NCBI GenBank assembly: GCA_015179025.1
Contig: WHUX01000041.1
Span: 62,001-126,000 of the forward strand
DNA length: 64,000 bases
Direction: 5' to 3'
Source of the DNA: Terfezia claveryi
Lineage: Eukaryota; Ascomycota; Pezizomycetes; Pezizales; Pezizaceae
The position numbers and the translations under genes were made by a program. A model generated the notes under the pieces. The model searched no databases, was not told the origin of the DNA, and saw only the letters and a list, made by a program, of their open reading frames with translations. How positions within the stretch are numbered: position 1 is the stretch's first letter; each line of letters starts with the position of its first letter. Below, one piece after another: positions 13,638 to 26,247 of the stretch.

Positions 13638-13755
13638 TTTGAGGGGTGGAACAGGTAGACCACGGATACTGTACTTGCAGAAGTGAGAGACAGGGTAGCT
13701 GCAAGAAAAGTATGGGTATAAGAAGATGACTATTGGGATGGGATTATCATGGGCC

Positions 13756-13761
13756 TTTATA
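13756..13761 (-). promoter_or_regulatory. Candidate TATA box of the phospholipase gene
   Basis: On the minus strand this reads TATAAA, about 119 bases upstream of the start codon. That spacing is reasonable for a fungal TATA promoter with a short leader. No transcript evidence is available. Confidence 0.4.
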
Positions 13762-15564
13762 ACATCTCTGCCACAATTTTTATGATAAACCCCCCCTGAA
13801 TCTCCTTGCCCACTTTCCTATATAGTTCCCTGAAGTACCACACAGCTTCCATCAGTGCCTGTGCCTGCATACGATGCTAACGAGGACCTGCTGGTAGACA
13901 AGGCCCTCTACATGACAGCGGCTGATATACCCGGCAGGCATATCCATGCATGTGTAGCCATCAAGGGCTCCCTATAAACTTTTGGGATTACAGTAAGATA
14001 TATCTGCCGCAGTAACCGAATTTTGAGAACCACAATTGCGCTCCTTTGTCTGAAAAATACCTAGTGTCTAAGATCCAGAGCTCGGATAGGGTATCGATTG
14101 ATGATACCCCATATATTTTAGATTTAAATATATGTGTGTGTGAAATTGCGCCGAATTGCGACCACCCGCTTGCTCTATCAGGTAGCAAGCGCTCGAGAGA
14201 GAAAAGAACGTTGGTATACCGACGTCAAAGGGAACGCACCCTGGTCTCATCGACACATCCCCGCCATTTTCGGTTCCCTTTAGCCAACAACCGAGAATAT
14301 TTCCCACTGCGCTGTGCAAGCGGGATTTGGCCCGGTATACCGATAGATGTTCGAGTATAATGTTAACTATGACACCGTATATACATGTATCCTTCAGGAA
14401 TTGTCCCAAGCGGCCACTACACCAAATATCACCAGCCATAATTGTCGATAGGTATCTCAACTATGAAACATCAGCTTTTTTGCATCCATTGCCTCGGTTC
14501 TGTTGGGTAAAGTTATTGATTAAACATGAGCAAGGGTTAAATGAGCCGCCACTCATTAGGAGCCAATTACGTCCCACGAGTCGTAGAGATCAGATGTGGC
14601 CCTGAATTTCGCAACTATGGGTCGTGAGGACTAGATTCGTAATGCCTGCGCGCGCGCGCGCGTGGGTAATAACGGAGCGAATATCATATATTAGACACCT
14701 AGACCAAACAGTTCACAACTACCTGATTCGGCAGTTGTTTCATATCCTAATCCGAATCAGACTGTCATAGTCTAGACTAGTCTTGTTACAGTAGCTATAT
14801 CTACCCCGAGCAGCGTAGTGTAACCAAACTAAGTCGTGTGCCAACCCAATCCCCGTCTTGTCTCACATCGGGAACTGCTCCCTATATCAGCAGTTACAGG
14901 AGAACCTGCGGCGAATAATAGGCAATGAGGGGGGTTTTTGTTGTCCGCAGGTCTCTCCGCAGGGGAAAGTAACAGGCGCTGTTTTGCTCCAGGACGGAAT
15001 GAGTATATATCATGGCTTTGTGTGATGTTCATGTTATCACCATGAAGGCAGTAAGCTCTACCGCTGATGGAAGGAAAAAGTGCCAGCTACCATGTCGTAC
15101 CTGTATAGCGGTAACCCGTAACCCGTCCTATCGCGTTTGTGTACTCTTCCTCTGTACAATCTCCTGTCCCTCTGCAATGGTACTCATTACTTGTCATGGT
15201 ACTTTTCTCTGCTTTATTCGACGAGATTTCCGTGATATTTCACTTCTTTTTGTCGCCTAGGTACTATAGTACAAGTAGATCAGGCCGTGCCTCGTCCGTA
15301 TGCATGCAATGCAGCCAACGAGAACTGGGCAAAGATTATTGCATCTCAGGCCTTATCAATTGAAGTAAGTAACATAAGGCGGGCTTCTCCTGCACTGATT
15401 GTTGGAAAATACCCTCGCAACAGGGCTAGATGACATAGGCGGATCGTATGGCATGCCATGAACTGGGCCGGACCGGGCTGGCATATACCTTTCATAGATA
15501 TGAAAGAAGAGAAAGGGAAAACAACCCGAGATGATAGAGATATCAATCAATAGGGATATATGTT
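13762..15564. other. Intergenic, no gene recognised
   Basis: Short frames only. A (CG)n run of about 14 bases lies near 14649-14662 (possible Z-DNA-prone tract). No RNA gene or TE coding motif was recognised. Confidence 0.45.
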
Positions 15565-16365
15565 CTAGGCCGCTCGCGGGTAATGTAATTAATTACTGGA
15601 TTTGGCACATAACGCACTTGAATTAATAACAATATACCTATCTAGACCTATATCAAATATATATAACTAGGCTATCATTAATCCCAGCGCAGGCTGTATG
15701 GGCGAGAAGCAGGCCTGGGAGCTGTGGGACGTGTAACAGCTGCATCAACTTCTGGGTCCATTAGGATCTCCTCCGGTTCATCCTCCGGGTGAATTGGGTT
15801 ATTATCTAATAGTACAATTTGTGTTGGTTCAGCCACCTAGAGCTGAGAGGTTGCCACAGTCATGATCTGCTAGTACTTTGGTATGACAATAAATGGAACA
15901 TTTCAAAAAAAAAGAAAGTCATTTTTGTAGCATCGGCAGCGACGATTGGCACAGGGCTTTTTGCGAGTTAAATGAAACTGAAACTAGAGTTGTTGCAAGA
16001 TGCCGCCGAGCAGCATTGGCTTAGGTGATTGTGATTTGTCGAGTAGCTGGAGTATCCACAATTTCATCATCCAAGCCCATAAGATTAGTTGCTGGCTGAA
16101 GGATTTTGGTCCGATAAATTTTTTAAAAAGTACCACTATATTTGATTAACAATTGATGGCGTTCAGGCTGTGGTTTTGCAATATCTTTTGCATATAACCT
16201 TTTATTATCGGTTTTGGCATGGTCTTCTCTTAGAATAACCGGTAGAAAACCAAGTGTTGTAATGTATTGATATTGAATAAATCTCACGATACCGGATCTC
16301 AGCTGGGCTTTTAAAATATGAATACGGTGCTCAGCATCGACAAACTGCCCACTCCAGATCAATAT
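15565..16365. repeat. Duplicated TE-relic block, copy A
   Basis: This block is closely similar to 22090-23020. Shared landmarks in order are a segment ending in atcaaatatatataac, gctatcattaatccc, ggacgtgtaacagctg, atctcctccggttcat, gggttattatctaatagt, gagaggttgccacagtcat, and aaccggtag...gtgttgtaatgtattgatat. On the minus strand it carries a decayed Cys-rich stretch (CRCYKND). An A9 run interrupts the frame that is open in copy B. It lies about 1.3 kb upstream of the first BTB gene. It is probably a remnant of a transposon; the superfamily is not certain. Confidence 0.7.
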
Positions 16366-17630
16366 CTTATGTCGGACCTATTATCTCACATCAGATCTAC
16401 CGGGCATATCTAATTAGTATATCACATGGTCTCCTACTGGGATTGCATATGAGTATAAGTATTTTAAAATAAAATAAAATAAAACAATAAGTGTACCAAT
16501 CTCACATCATATTTATTACCGAGTTCCCTCTGTCAAACATCTCAATATTCTCTTCCTGTCAGTATGTTCAGAAACATTGTTCAATTTTGTGCTGTGTAGA
16601 TTCATCTCCTCGCATTACATGAATAACAAATGTAGCTGACGGTCGACATATTTCATAATAAAAAGCTAATCTATGCAGCTGGTTTAGCCAACTCAGTTGG
16701 GTCAGCGGTTATTCCCGGTTCTCGAATGTATGCGTAGATTTTCACCGCGCTACTTTTTGACCACGTAGCATGGTAATCGGATCAATGAAAACGAATTCAC
16801 AAGGTTGCGATCTAAAGCACTCAAATATCACATGCATATATATTTCTTACTCCAGGGCCAATTGCAAACGATGAATTGGAGGCGGCGGACTTTCTACTCA
16901 GAACGTAAGTTTTGGTTGATGCACCCGTCGTAAGTTCAGCAGCAGTGTTTCCTGCAAAAGGCATTTTTGGCCTTCTGACTGTATCTTCGCTGTTTCACCA
17001 TGGCTTCTTGTCATGGCCTTGCATATATGTAAAGAAGTATTGGCTTATTAATGTCCGGAGGCAGTAGTCATCCCAGGGTCCCCCACTCACTCTCCTAACC
17101 AGTCTCCAAAGTTGCCCTGATGGATATCAAATTTCTCAATGAGATGAGTCTACAATCCCAATTGCAATCCGCAGTCAGAGTAAGAGAGTGGGTATCAGCC
17201 TTGTGCTCTTTGACGCCCGCCACCAAAACAATAGGAAGCTGTAACCTGTTATAAGCTCTGCTCCACCTCTTAGGTGGGTCATTCGAAAACTTTTAGAAAA
17301 TCGAATTGCGATCGATAACCTACCCAACCCTCGAATTCTTGCCTCTGAGTTCGGTGAAACCAAGTACCACTGATATGAGTACAGGGATATCACCGGGATC
17401 CAGTCAACGTCGCGGCCCGCAGGCTGCATATGCATTGCTTCATGTTATCTACGGAGCGTCTCCGCTGAAGGGCTGGCTGGCCCGGATGCAACCCCGCTCA
17501 TATTCAGCCGCAGAACTCCTACGAGAGCTTGACCCTCAAAACTCATCGTGAACCATTATGCAACAAGGTTGTTGACAACCACATATTCCAAAACTCCATC
17601 GAAGTAATACCCACGAGGAGGACGATAGCC
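16366..17630. other. Upstream region of BTB gene 1
   Basis: No gene is seen. Short open frames only, and no clear TATA box close to the start at 17631. Confidence 0.45.
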
Positions 17631-19332
17631 ATGTCAGTTAGAAATTTTGTTGAAATGGGGATCGACTCGGCAGCGAATCAACCCACGGTGGAACAGCTGG
17701 AAGAAACGCAACAAACACTAACGCATCCACCAGAGGAAGCGCCAGAACCACTGCACGCCACAGCTGATCAAGACACAGTATCTGTTCGTGGAGCTTGGGT
17801 TCAAAGTGTCTTGAGTGCTTGTGGTCCGCTTGGTATTGGCCTTGGAGGCGGTTCAGATGGTGGACAGAATTTAATGACTCCCGGCACTGCAACGGCAATG
17901 AGTATGAGTCTTGGAAGCTTAGGTACTCCAACCGTGACTGGCGGCGGATGTCTCTCTGACGAACCTTCCGAGCCACAACGTGATGAAAACGAAAAAACTG
18001 ACGAGAACAATGAGACTATTGTTTCTTGTTGTGTCAATGGCGACCTGCTTTTGCATGTTCGATATCAGAGTAATCAAGATGCAACGACCGAAGCAAGTGC
18101 ACCAATTTTGAGTCTCCGAGTGTCTTCAGAAATCCTGCGGATTGCTAGTGATCCCCTGAGATTACTCCTCGATGCACCCCCTGTCAGCAGGTCTCGCACT
18201 CCCGCTGGGCTTCATCATTTGATTGCTATCCATGAGCCCCGTGTATGGGGGCGGCGGGAGGGCAGAGGTACAGTTGCCCTTGTTCTGAGGGCACCTATTC
18301 AATCCGAACAACTTCGGCAAGCAGCATTGACCGTATTCAACATTATTCATCCGAACAAATATCGGCCAACAGAAGCCCCAAGTATGCTTCAGATTGCCTG
18401 GATAGCCGAGCTTGCGTGGGTTTTGGATTGCCTGAGCCCCATTGTCCCGTGGATAGAGTCATGGGTTGCAGCATCCCCAGCGGTTGACAACGATACTCGG
18501 CTTGTCTCTGCATTGTTTTTGGCATTTGTCATGGGAGATAGTGAAACTTTTGAGCAGGCTTCCTTGCATTTGGTTCTACGTGGGAGAAAGAGTGAGTTTG
18601 ACAGATTTGAAGGATCCAGCTTGGGTGTTATGATTGTCATTCAAGGTAGGTCAACAGCCACCACATGTGCATAGATAGCTTGCACACTAACTTGTGTATA
18701 TGGCAGATGCGCTTCAAAGGAAACGGCAGGAAGTTGCCCAGGGCCTTATTGACATCTTGAATGAGAGTCTTCATTCCTACTGTGGCAGTGGCAAACAACC
18801 AGGCAATTTTGATCAAACATTCATTTTAGGGGCATTTTTTAGTGCCGTATGCAATTCATCGACTGGCGTTACCATTATAGCATGTGATCCCATCCCTGCC
18901 GTTGGCACTGCGTTTCAGTTTCAGTGGCAGCCACAGATGAACGAACAGAGTATCAACTTTCTAGTGGGAAGGATTTTGGCAATTACAGAAAAATTCGATG
19001 CCCAGCTGCAGCTGCATCGTCAACCCAAGTCTACTGAATGGGAAAACCCCGTTCCGCCGTTAGCAGAAAAAGTGGTAAGATTACGAGAGAACCTGCGAGG
19101 TTTGACATTGTCAGACTTCCGACCGGAAGCGGCAAGATTGATGAATACAGAGTCTTATCTTGGGAATGTGGCGAGGCAAACCGAAATGGAGTTGCGACAA
19201 CTGAGAAAGTATAGCGTACCCACCGGTAACAATTGGGAAATGTTTCTAGTTAATCTGGTCTCTCGTCGAGAGTTCCAAGTGCCGTTTGCGATATTCCTTA
19301 TTTTCCTCGCTATTATTTCTGTATGCAAATGA
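17631..19332 (+). CDS. Degenerate BTB-domain protein with C-terminal membrane segment, paralog 1
   Basis: Exons 17631-18645 and 18707-19332 encode 546 residues. The 61-nt intron is GTAGGT...CAG with a CTAAC branch site. The N-terminal ~130 residues are a Thr/Pro/Gly-rich disordered tail. Residues ~135-330 have the layout of the fungal degenerate BTB/POZ family: GDLLLHVRYQ, then ILSLRVSSEILRIASDPLR, a loop ending in VALVLRAP, a helical part (LQIAWIAELAWVLDCLSPIV, WIESWVA) and DSETFEQASLHLVLRGRKS. A helical region after the intron ends in a single hydrophobic tail (FAIFLIFLAIISV). BTB domains mediate protein-protein contacts; the partner is unknown. A C-terminal membrane anchor is unusual for this family. 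The ATG is chosen because the paralog starts at the same MSV. The copy at 24416-26247 is its sister. Confidence 0.85.
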
Positions 19333-20639
19333 GAAGGAGGAGTGGAGCTGATGTGACGGACTAAAAGAGGAGCCATAACTTTTGTCTTGTGCGTGGATAA
19401 AAGATATATCCAACAATCACGTAGGAGCTTTACTTTCACTGGTGCTACCATCTGAAAACATAGACAGTCAGCTATAGTTAACCAAGTGCTTGAAGTGATC
19501 TGAATTCGAAATCTAATTTAAACCTACAGTAAATGCCTTTCCTCCAGGATCAGGTAAGAACTGATCACTGCGTACGAATAGGATAGACAAATAAGCGGAA
19601 AGGGATGCAAACGGGCAGTGGCGGGGCCAAATTGATAGATATTCGATGCTGTGGCTACGTCAAATGTATACATGCGGAGAAGATAGAGAGGAGGAATGAT
19701 ATGAATATATACATGAGAACATGTGTCCCGCATGTCCTGTTACCAATGAATTCAATCCAGGAAAGCAGGAATCCTGTCGCAGAGGGCACAAATTTGTAGA
19801 CGAATTTCTGCTAAACACCCGAATCCAGCATGCAGTGGCAATTAGATCCCTCCATAGTTCCTACGTATACGCGCCGGGAAAGCACCAATGCAGTAAAGGA
19901 TATGATGCTGTATCCAGATATGCACGAGCCAGATGGGCGACTGACAGAATAGTATGCTTTGTTTCTGGACCACATTGCAATGGAGATATTCCCTTGTTTT
20001 GCTCTGGGTGCTCTTTTATGCAATGGAGGAAGTACAGTGCTACCTGTTATCACCATAAAGACAATGTGATAAAGGCCACTCCAAAAGAAGGTTACCATAA
20101 GGGAGAAGGCACTAGTGTTTCAACACGCCAGCCGTAAATTATTAGAAATTCGGATATTACTACATATGTGCCGCACCTACCTAATCACCTCGAAACGGCT
20201 GCCTCTACTCCGAGCGTATACCTTTTACAGATACTTAAGATTTGTTTCCCTCATGCGTTTAGATATGTCAAGAGAAGCTTGCTGACCTCATAGCCATGCT
20301 AAGATGTTTTTCCGAGTCTCCCCCGTACCCTTGTATGTATGAGTACTCCGTGCTCCGTAGAGTACAGATGAATCCTAGTCGACGCCTCGGCCCGCATGCA
20401 TGATCCTGCCTAGACATGCATATGTAAGTCTTCGCAATCCAACCAATTAGAGTGTTGAATCAGAGTTATTTCAGATGCGACGTTGTCCTTCCAAAACGTT
20501 GAGATGAGAGATGGCAAATGCAGAACAGGTGCTTTACTAGTGCTGCATTATTTATTATATACTTTTGCTACTATTTCTTTCATTGTTGAGGGAAATATTT
20601 TATCAAACGTACGTTAGAAAAGGGGGTCTATTGATTAAG
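19333..20639. other. Intergenic between the BTB copies, left part
   Basis: No convincing gene. A 138-codon Cys-rich frame at 19721-20137 has no recognised domain or signal peptide and was not called. Confidence 0.4.
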
Positions 20640-21260
20640 CGTCATTGGACAGCAACACATGGGAAAGTTCGGAAATATTTTGCACCCCTGTCAGCCTTCG
20701 AACTATCGACCGCTATACTAGCTCATACAATATGAGAGTGGATAGCACGAGAACGACCCAGGTTAACAGTTAAACGAGCAGGAGACTGCATTGCATCCAA
20801 GAAAAAAAGGAAATGGGACATCATTAGTGGTATGGGGATGCTTCTTGCGGAATAAGCGTGGTACTTTTGCTCTTTTGGTCCTTTATTCAGTGGATGCCTA
20901 CCCCTAGCGACGGCTATGCAAACTTTTAGTCCTTCCGGTCCTTGAACATATGGACAAGATCCTTGGAACTACCATGGAAGATAATGTCAGGTCCATAAAG
21001 CAAAAATCCTCATGAAATTTTTCAAACGGCATAAAATTCGGCTTGCTGAACATCCCCCAATACTCTCCTGATCTTAACCCTATCGAGCACCTATGGCAGA
21101 GATCCTGCCAGATGTTTGGGAACCTCTTGGGCCTGATGTCTTTGAACCCCTCTGGCAAAGTATGCCTGACTAGATTGCTGTTGTCATTTGTGCCAAAGGC
21201 TGGTATACTCGTTAGTAGCTTTCACTACTTCATCACTTTGGACTTGATTAACATTTTCTT
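20640..21260 (+). mobile_element. Tc1/mariner-type transposase relic
   Basis: Decayed plus-strand coding contains MVWGCFLRNKRGTFAPL near 20830 and YSPDLNPIEHLWQR near 21060. The latter is the hallmark C-terminal catalytic block of Tc1/mariner DDE transposases. The frame between the two is broken by stops. I found no terminal inverted repeats, so the boundaries are approximate. It lies between the two BTB duplication units. Confidence 0.8.
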
Positions 21261-22089
21261 TGCCCAATAAATTCTCCTATATACCTTATAGATTCATGTT
21301 TATTTTCACATAATTCCGTCGGTTTGTTGTTGTTGAGATATTCGACTTCTAATTAATAGTTGTTCATTGGTTAATGCGCTGATTGGGGACTTATGTACAT
21401 ATAAAACATCGTTCACTATTATCACGCGCTCGGCGGGACATAATGCATACTGTTCGTGCTTCTAAAATTGAGCCTGTTATCTGCGACCACATGCCAGGCT
21501 CGAGTGGAATTACACTATGAACATCACGTGGCACCAGTTGAGGCACCCCGGTAGGTGACTGATGAGGCATTATCAGGTGTATTGACAGATGATGGCAATT
21601 TTCATTCGCCCAATGCAAAAGTGATATATATGATATATAACTAGTGATATATCTCGTGCTACTGTAATAATAATTTGATCAACACTGGAACTGTTACCCC
21701 TCTCACAGTCAGGTACTCCAAACCATTTCATGCATGTACCCAACGAAAACCGGCCTAACAAAAGGAACAGTGTGGTCTGCAAGCTGCAGAAACCCATATT
21801 CGACGGAGCTGCTGAGGTAAGCAGCTCGATTATTCAAGTGTGATTGTAAGATTTAGGCGTAAACATCATTCACAAATGAATGGATAGACTTCTCATTCTG
21901 TATTTTCTAGGTTTGGTTTAAGCTGCTTCGTTATTGATTACTTCGATGTTGTAACCAATCTCTTGCCATTCATCAGCCTCACTCTCCACTCTCCCATCTC
22001 CGCTCTCCCACAGTCAATATACGTATATACATAGGAATTCTAAATTGGAGCGAAAGGACCCTGCGCACTGTTGGAACATATAGGTTCTG
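21261..22089. other. Intergenic, no gene recognised
   Basis: AT-rich, only short frames. It contains a TA-rich stretch with repeated gatatat motifs near 21620-21655. Confidence 0.4.
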
Positions 22090-23020
22090 GGCCGCTCGGG
22101 CATCGGCCGCCAGCGGGTGGTATTCCCACTAAGCCCCCGCGGGCAATGTATTCAATTACTGTATTTGATAACGCACTTGAAACAATAATAATATACCTAA
22201 GTAATTAGACCTATATCAAATATATACAACAAGGCTATCATTAATCCCGGCGCAGGCAGTACCGGCCGGAAGTTGGCCTGGGAGCTGTAGGACGTGTAAC
22301 AGCTGTATCTACTTCTGGGTCGATTGGAATCTCCTCCGGTTCATTCTCCGGGTGAATTGGGTTATTATCTAATAGTCTAATTTGCCACCTACCTAGAGCT
22401 GAGAGGTTGCCACAGTCATGATCTGCTAGCACTTTGACATGACAATAAATGAAACATTTCAAGTCATTTTTGTAGCATCGGCAGCGATGATTGGCACAGG
22501 ACTTTTGCAAGTACATGAGACTGAAACTCGAATTGTTGTAAATGCTTGCCGGGCAGCATTGGCTAAGGTGATGGTAATTTGTGGAGTAGCTGGAGAATCC
22601 GCAATTTCATCATATCATCCAAGCCCATTAAGATTAGTTGCTGGCTGAAGGTCTTTTGTTCGATAAATTTTAGAAAAGTATACCATACTTGGCTAACAAT
22701 CGATGGCATCCAGGCTGTGGCTTTGCAATAACTTTTGCTGTCGGCCCAGTCCGTCCAGTCGGTCCAGTCAGTCCAGTAGGACCGGGCGGACCGGGCGGAC
22801 CAGGCCGTCTTCAACTTACTCTTGTGGGTATGCATGCCGGCCTGATGATTCAGGCCAGTCCCCGCCTGAGCTCAACCCTGTCCAGACCGGCCTGGGCCTT
22901 CATGACGGCCGGACTGGCCGGCCGGATCCTAACACTGTTTATTATAACCGGTAGTAAACCAAGGGCAGGTGTTGTAATGTATTGATATTGAGGAATAAAT
23001 AAATTCCACAATACCGGAAC
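22090..23020. repeat. Duplicated TE-relic block, copy B
   Basis: This is the second copy of the 15565-16365 block, at an offset of about 6.5 kb. On the minus strand 22241-22516 stays open and contains CANHRCRCYKNDLKCFIYCH followed by DHDCGN. This Cys/His arrangement resembles the Cys-rich termini of some transposon-encoded integrases and transposases. Copy B differs from copy A by a GC-rich insertion at about 22741-22935. It lies about 1.4 kb upstream of the second BTB gene. Confidence 0.7.
22741..22935. repeat. GC-rich minisatellite-like insertion
   Basis: The stretch has repeated gtccagtcggtccagtc and gaccgggcg motifs, then ggccag/ccggcc-rich sequence ending near ggccggccgg. It replaces about 50 AT-richer bases present at the matching place in copy A (near 16185-16235). 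Base composition is sharply different from both flanks. Confidence 0.65.
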
Positions 23021-24415
23021 TCAGCTCAGTATAACTTGGCTGCTGATTTCTAGGCTTATTTGTATGGTGATATGTATCTAGGATAATCTGCATGGTGAAT
23101 TCTAGGTTGATGTGCACGGTGATGCGGGGCTGATTTGGGAGGTGTGGTGGTTTGGGGTCGATAATTCTGTATCTATGTAGCTTGTTTGTCGCCATGTTAT
23201 CAAGAGAATGAAATACACGTTCTGAAGTATATAAAATTCAGGTGCCATTGCCAAATAAGTATGGTCATACACTTAGGCTGGGAAAAGACAATGCAATTTT
23301 CAGTGGGTGTATGACGCAGCTGAATGGATCTCGACTTCAGTGAGGGGCAGCCATAGTGGGGTGTTATGGGTTTTTTGCTTTTGTGTTGTACTACTTTTAA
23401 GTTGGTTAGGTTTCCTGTTGTTTCGGAGGTCTTGTCTTTTAGGAAGTCTTGTCTTCTTGTCTTTGGAAGTAGTCACAGCGGTATTTGAGCAGTAGCACTT
23501 CTCCTTGTGTTCAGCTAAAGCTTTAACCAGGTATTATCGCTATGGTTACTATGGTTTCTAGCAGCAAATGTAGACCCAAGCAAAAACACAAGCAGACCTC
23601 GACGCGGTGACAGATAGGATCTGCAATGAAGGCGTTTGTAGCATTCGTAAAATCATGTTCACGTGACAACGCCAAGTACCGGTAGCCCAAGAGACATGTG
23701 AATTCTATGTGGTTAAGTACTGGTTGCTATGGCAACTATTGCTTAATGACTGTACATGGTATCTTGACGTAAAGTTGTACCAGGTGTCAACCGAATGGGG
23801 GTGCTCTGTGTACTTATGTAGCCTTATTCTAGATATTCCCCCATACTCCCGTTTTGTACTATATTGTGACGGAGGAGTAGCAGATTACGATAGTGATGCT
23901 TGATCGATCATGATTCACAAGTGGTTGATACATACTACTATACATACAGTCCGTGGATGAAAGTTACACTATTGCACACCCACCTCTGTATGAATTCTTT
24001 CAATTGGATATTACCATACCTAAATGCACCCCGCATCTTTGAAACACCACTCACTTGAGCTACTGTATGATCATAGCATGATTTCTAGAGAGCCTATAGG
24101 AGCAAGCTCATACCATAGGGAGCCTGTGTCCGATTGTATACTTGGTAAAGGTATGAATGAATCGTAATGAGAATGGCTAGTTCCAGAACAGCTGAAATTC
24201 GGACGCCACGTAAATGAGCTAAGTAATATGCGCTCCAATTCTTTCACTCCTGAGAGAATAATTTGGGTGATCTGCATGCAGTGGCAGTAAGTTCTCTCAC
24301 CGGAATCCGCGAGAATTCAATTTAAACCCCCGTACACTTATTTAGTTGGCTTCTTGCCAACTATATACGGAGTGTAACACGCACTGGTGACGAAAATTTG
24401 CCTACCGGTATAGCC
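23021..24415. other. Upstream region of BTB gene 2
   Basis: No gene recognised. Short frames only. Confidence 0.45.
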
Positions 24416-26247
24416 ATGTCAGTCGAAGAAAACTATACTGAAGGGAAGGTCGGCTCAATAGCGACTCCATCCGCGGTGGGAAACGACAAGCAACAAACAT
24501 TAACGCATCCACCAGAGGCAGCACCAGAAGCACCCTTGCGCACAGAAGATGATCAGGACACAATATCTGTTCGTGAGGCTTGGGTTCAAGATGTCAAAAT
24601 GGCGCTGCATCCGCTTGGTATAGGTCCTGGCGACGGTTCGACAATGACAAATGGTGGACAGAATTTGATGACTCCCGACACTGCAACGGCAATGAGTGTG
24701 AATCTTGAAAGTTTGAGTACTCCAACCGTGACTGGCGGTGGATGTCCTTCTGACGAATGTTCCGAGTCACAACGTGCACGCGTTGGGCACGAGGGTACTG
24801 CTGGGGACAATCAGACTATTGTTTCTTGTTCCGACGTCGACGCCGACCTACTTTTGCATGTTCGATATCAGAGTGGTCAAGATGCAACGACCGAAACAAG
24901 TGCACCAATTCTGAGTCTCCGAGTGTCTTCCACAGTCCTGCGGATGGCTAGTGCCCCTCTAAGATTACTCCTCGATACACCCCCCGTCAGCAGGTCTCGC
25001 ACTCCCGATGGGCTCCACCATTTGATTGCTATCCATGAGCCCCGTGTATGGGGCCGGAGGGAGGGGAGAGGTACAATTACCTTAATTCTGACAGCACCGA
25101 ATGAATCCCAACTGCTTCGACAAGCAGCATTGATCGTTTTCAACATTCTTCATCTGAACAAAAGCTATCTCCCAACACAAACTCCGAGTATGCTACAGAT
25201 TGCATGGGTAGCCGAGCTTGCGTGGGTTTTGGGCTGTCTGAGCCCCATAGTTCCGTGGATACAGTCATGGGTTGCAGGATCCCCAGCGGTTGACGACGAC
25301 ACTAGGCTTATCTCTGCATTGGTATTGGGATTTGTCATGGGTGATAGTGAAACTTTTGAGCAAGCATCCTTGCATTGGGTTCTACACGGGAGAAAGAGTG
25401 ATTTTAATGATCTTGAAGGAACTAGCTTGGGTGTTATGATTGTCATTCATGGCAAGTGAATAGCCACCACAGCATGCGGATTGGGGTTAGCAAGCTAACT
25501 TGTGTATATGCAGCTGCGCTTCAAAGGAAACGGCAAGAAATTGCTCAAGGGCTTATTGACATCTTGAATGAGAGTCTTCACTCCTACTGTGTTCGTGGCA
25601 AACGGCGACAAAACTCTGATCAAACTTTCATCCTCGGGGCACTTTTTTATGCCTTATGCGATCCATCGGCTGGCATTATCATTGCACCCATGCTTGACCC
25701 AGCCCTCCACACTGGTCCACCTAGTCCGTTTCGATTACAATGGCAGCCACAGATGAGCGAGCAGAGTATCAACTCCCTGCTTGGCACATTTGCTGTAATT
25801 ACAAAGGCATTCAATGTTGAGCTGCAGGTGCATCGTCGAGACCTGTCCCTATATTGGCAAAACCCTGTGCCTCCGTTAGTAGCAAAGGCGGTGACACTGC
25901 GAGAGAGCCTGCGGGGTTTGAGGTTGAAAGACTACCGACCAGCGGTGGCAGAAGTAATGCGTGTGAAGGCCTGTAATGTGGCGAGGAAACCGGAAAGAGA
26001 ATTGCAGCAACTGAGAAATTATAGCGCGCCCATGAATGATGATCTGAAGTGGACGTGGTGTATGATGTTCTACTATCTCGCTTATTTTCAGTTAGGCTTG
26101 ACTTTGTTGGAAATATTTGTTGAAGGTCGCTGGTTGCGGCCAGTCTTCCTATTTGTTCTCTCTCTTACTGTTTATTATTTTTACCTTTTTTTAATGATGG
26201 TAAAGCAACGATTAGCAGGGATTCCCAGGAAGGAAAGGATGAATTAG
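24416..26247 (+). CDS. Degenerate BTB-domain protein with C-terminal membrane helices, paralog 2
   Basis: Exons 24416-25451 and 25514-26247 encode 589 residues. The intron sits exactly where it does in paralog 1, but its donor is GC (gcaagt) instead of GT; the CTAAC branch site and CAG acceptor are kept. Without this GC-AG intron the frame stops at once. Order of parts: disordered Thr/Gly-rich N-terminus, BTB-like core starting DADLLLHVRYQ, the strongly conserved LHHLIAIHEPRVWGRREGRG loop, the helical half, then a post-intron helical region. The C-terminus differs from paralog 1 after about the last 70 residues and has two hydrophobic segments (MMFYYLAYFQLGLTLLEIF and FLFVLSLTVYYFYLFLMM). Function is unknown. 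Both copies look intact, so both may be expressed. Confidence 0.85.

Noticed and set aside
19721..20137. 138-codon Cys-rich plus-strand frame
   Set aside because: No signal peptide, no domain, no intron logic, and the opposite strand is equally open. Not supported as a gene.
22703..22985. Collagen-like Gly-Pro-Val repeat frames
   Set aside because: Produced by the GC-rich minisatellite inside a TE-relic block; no start context or continuation.
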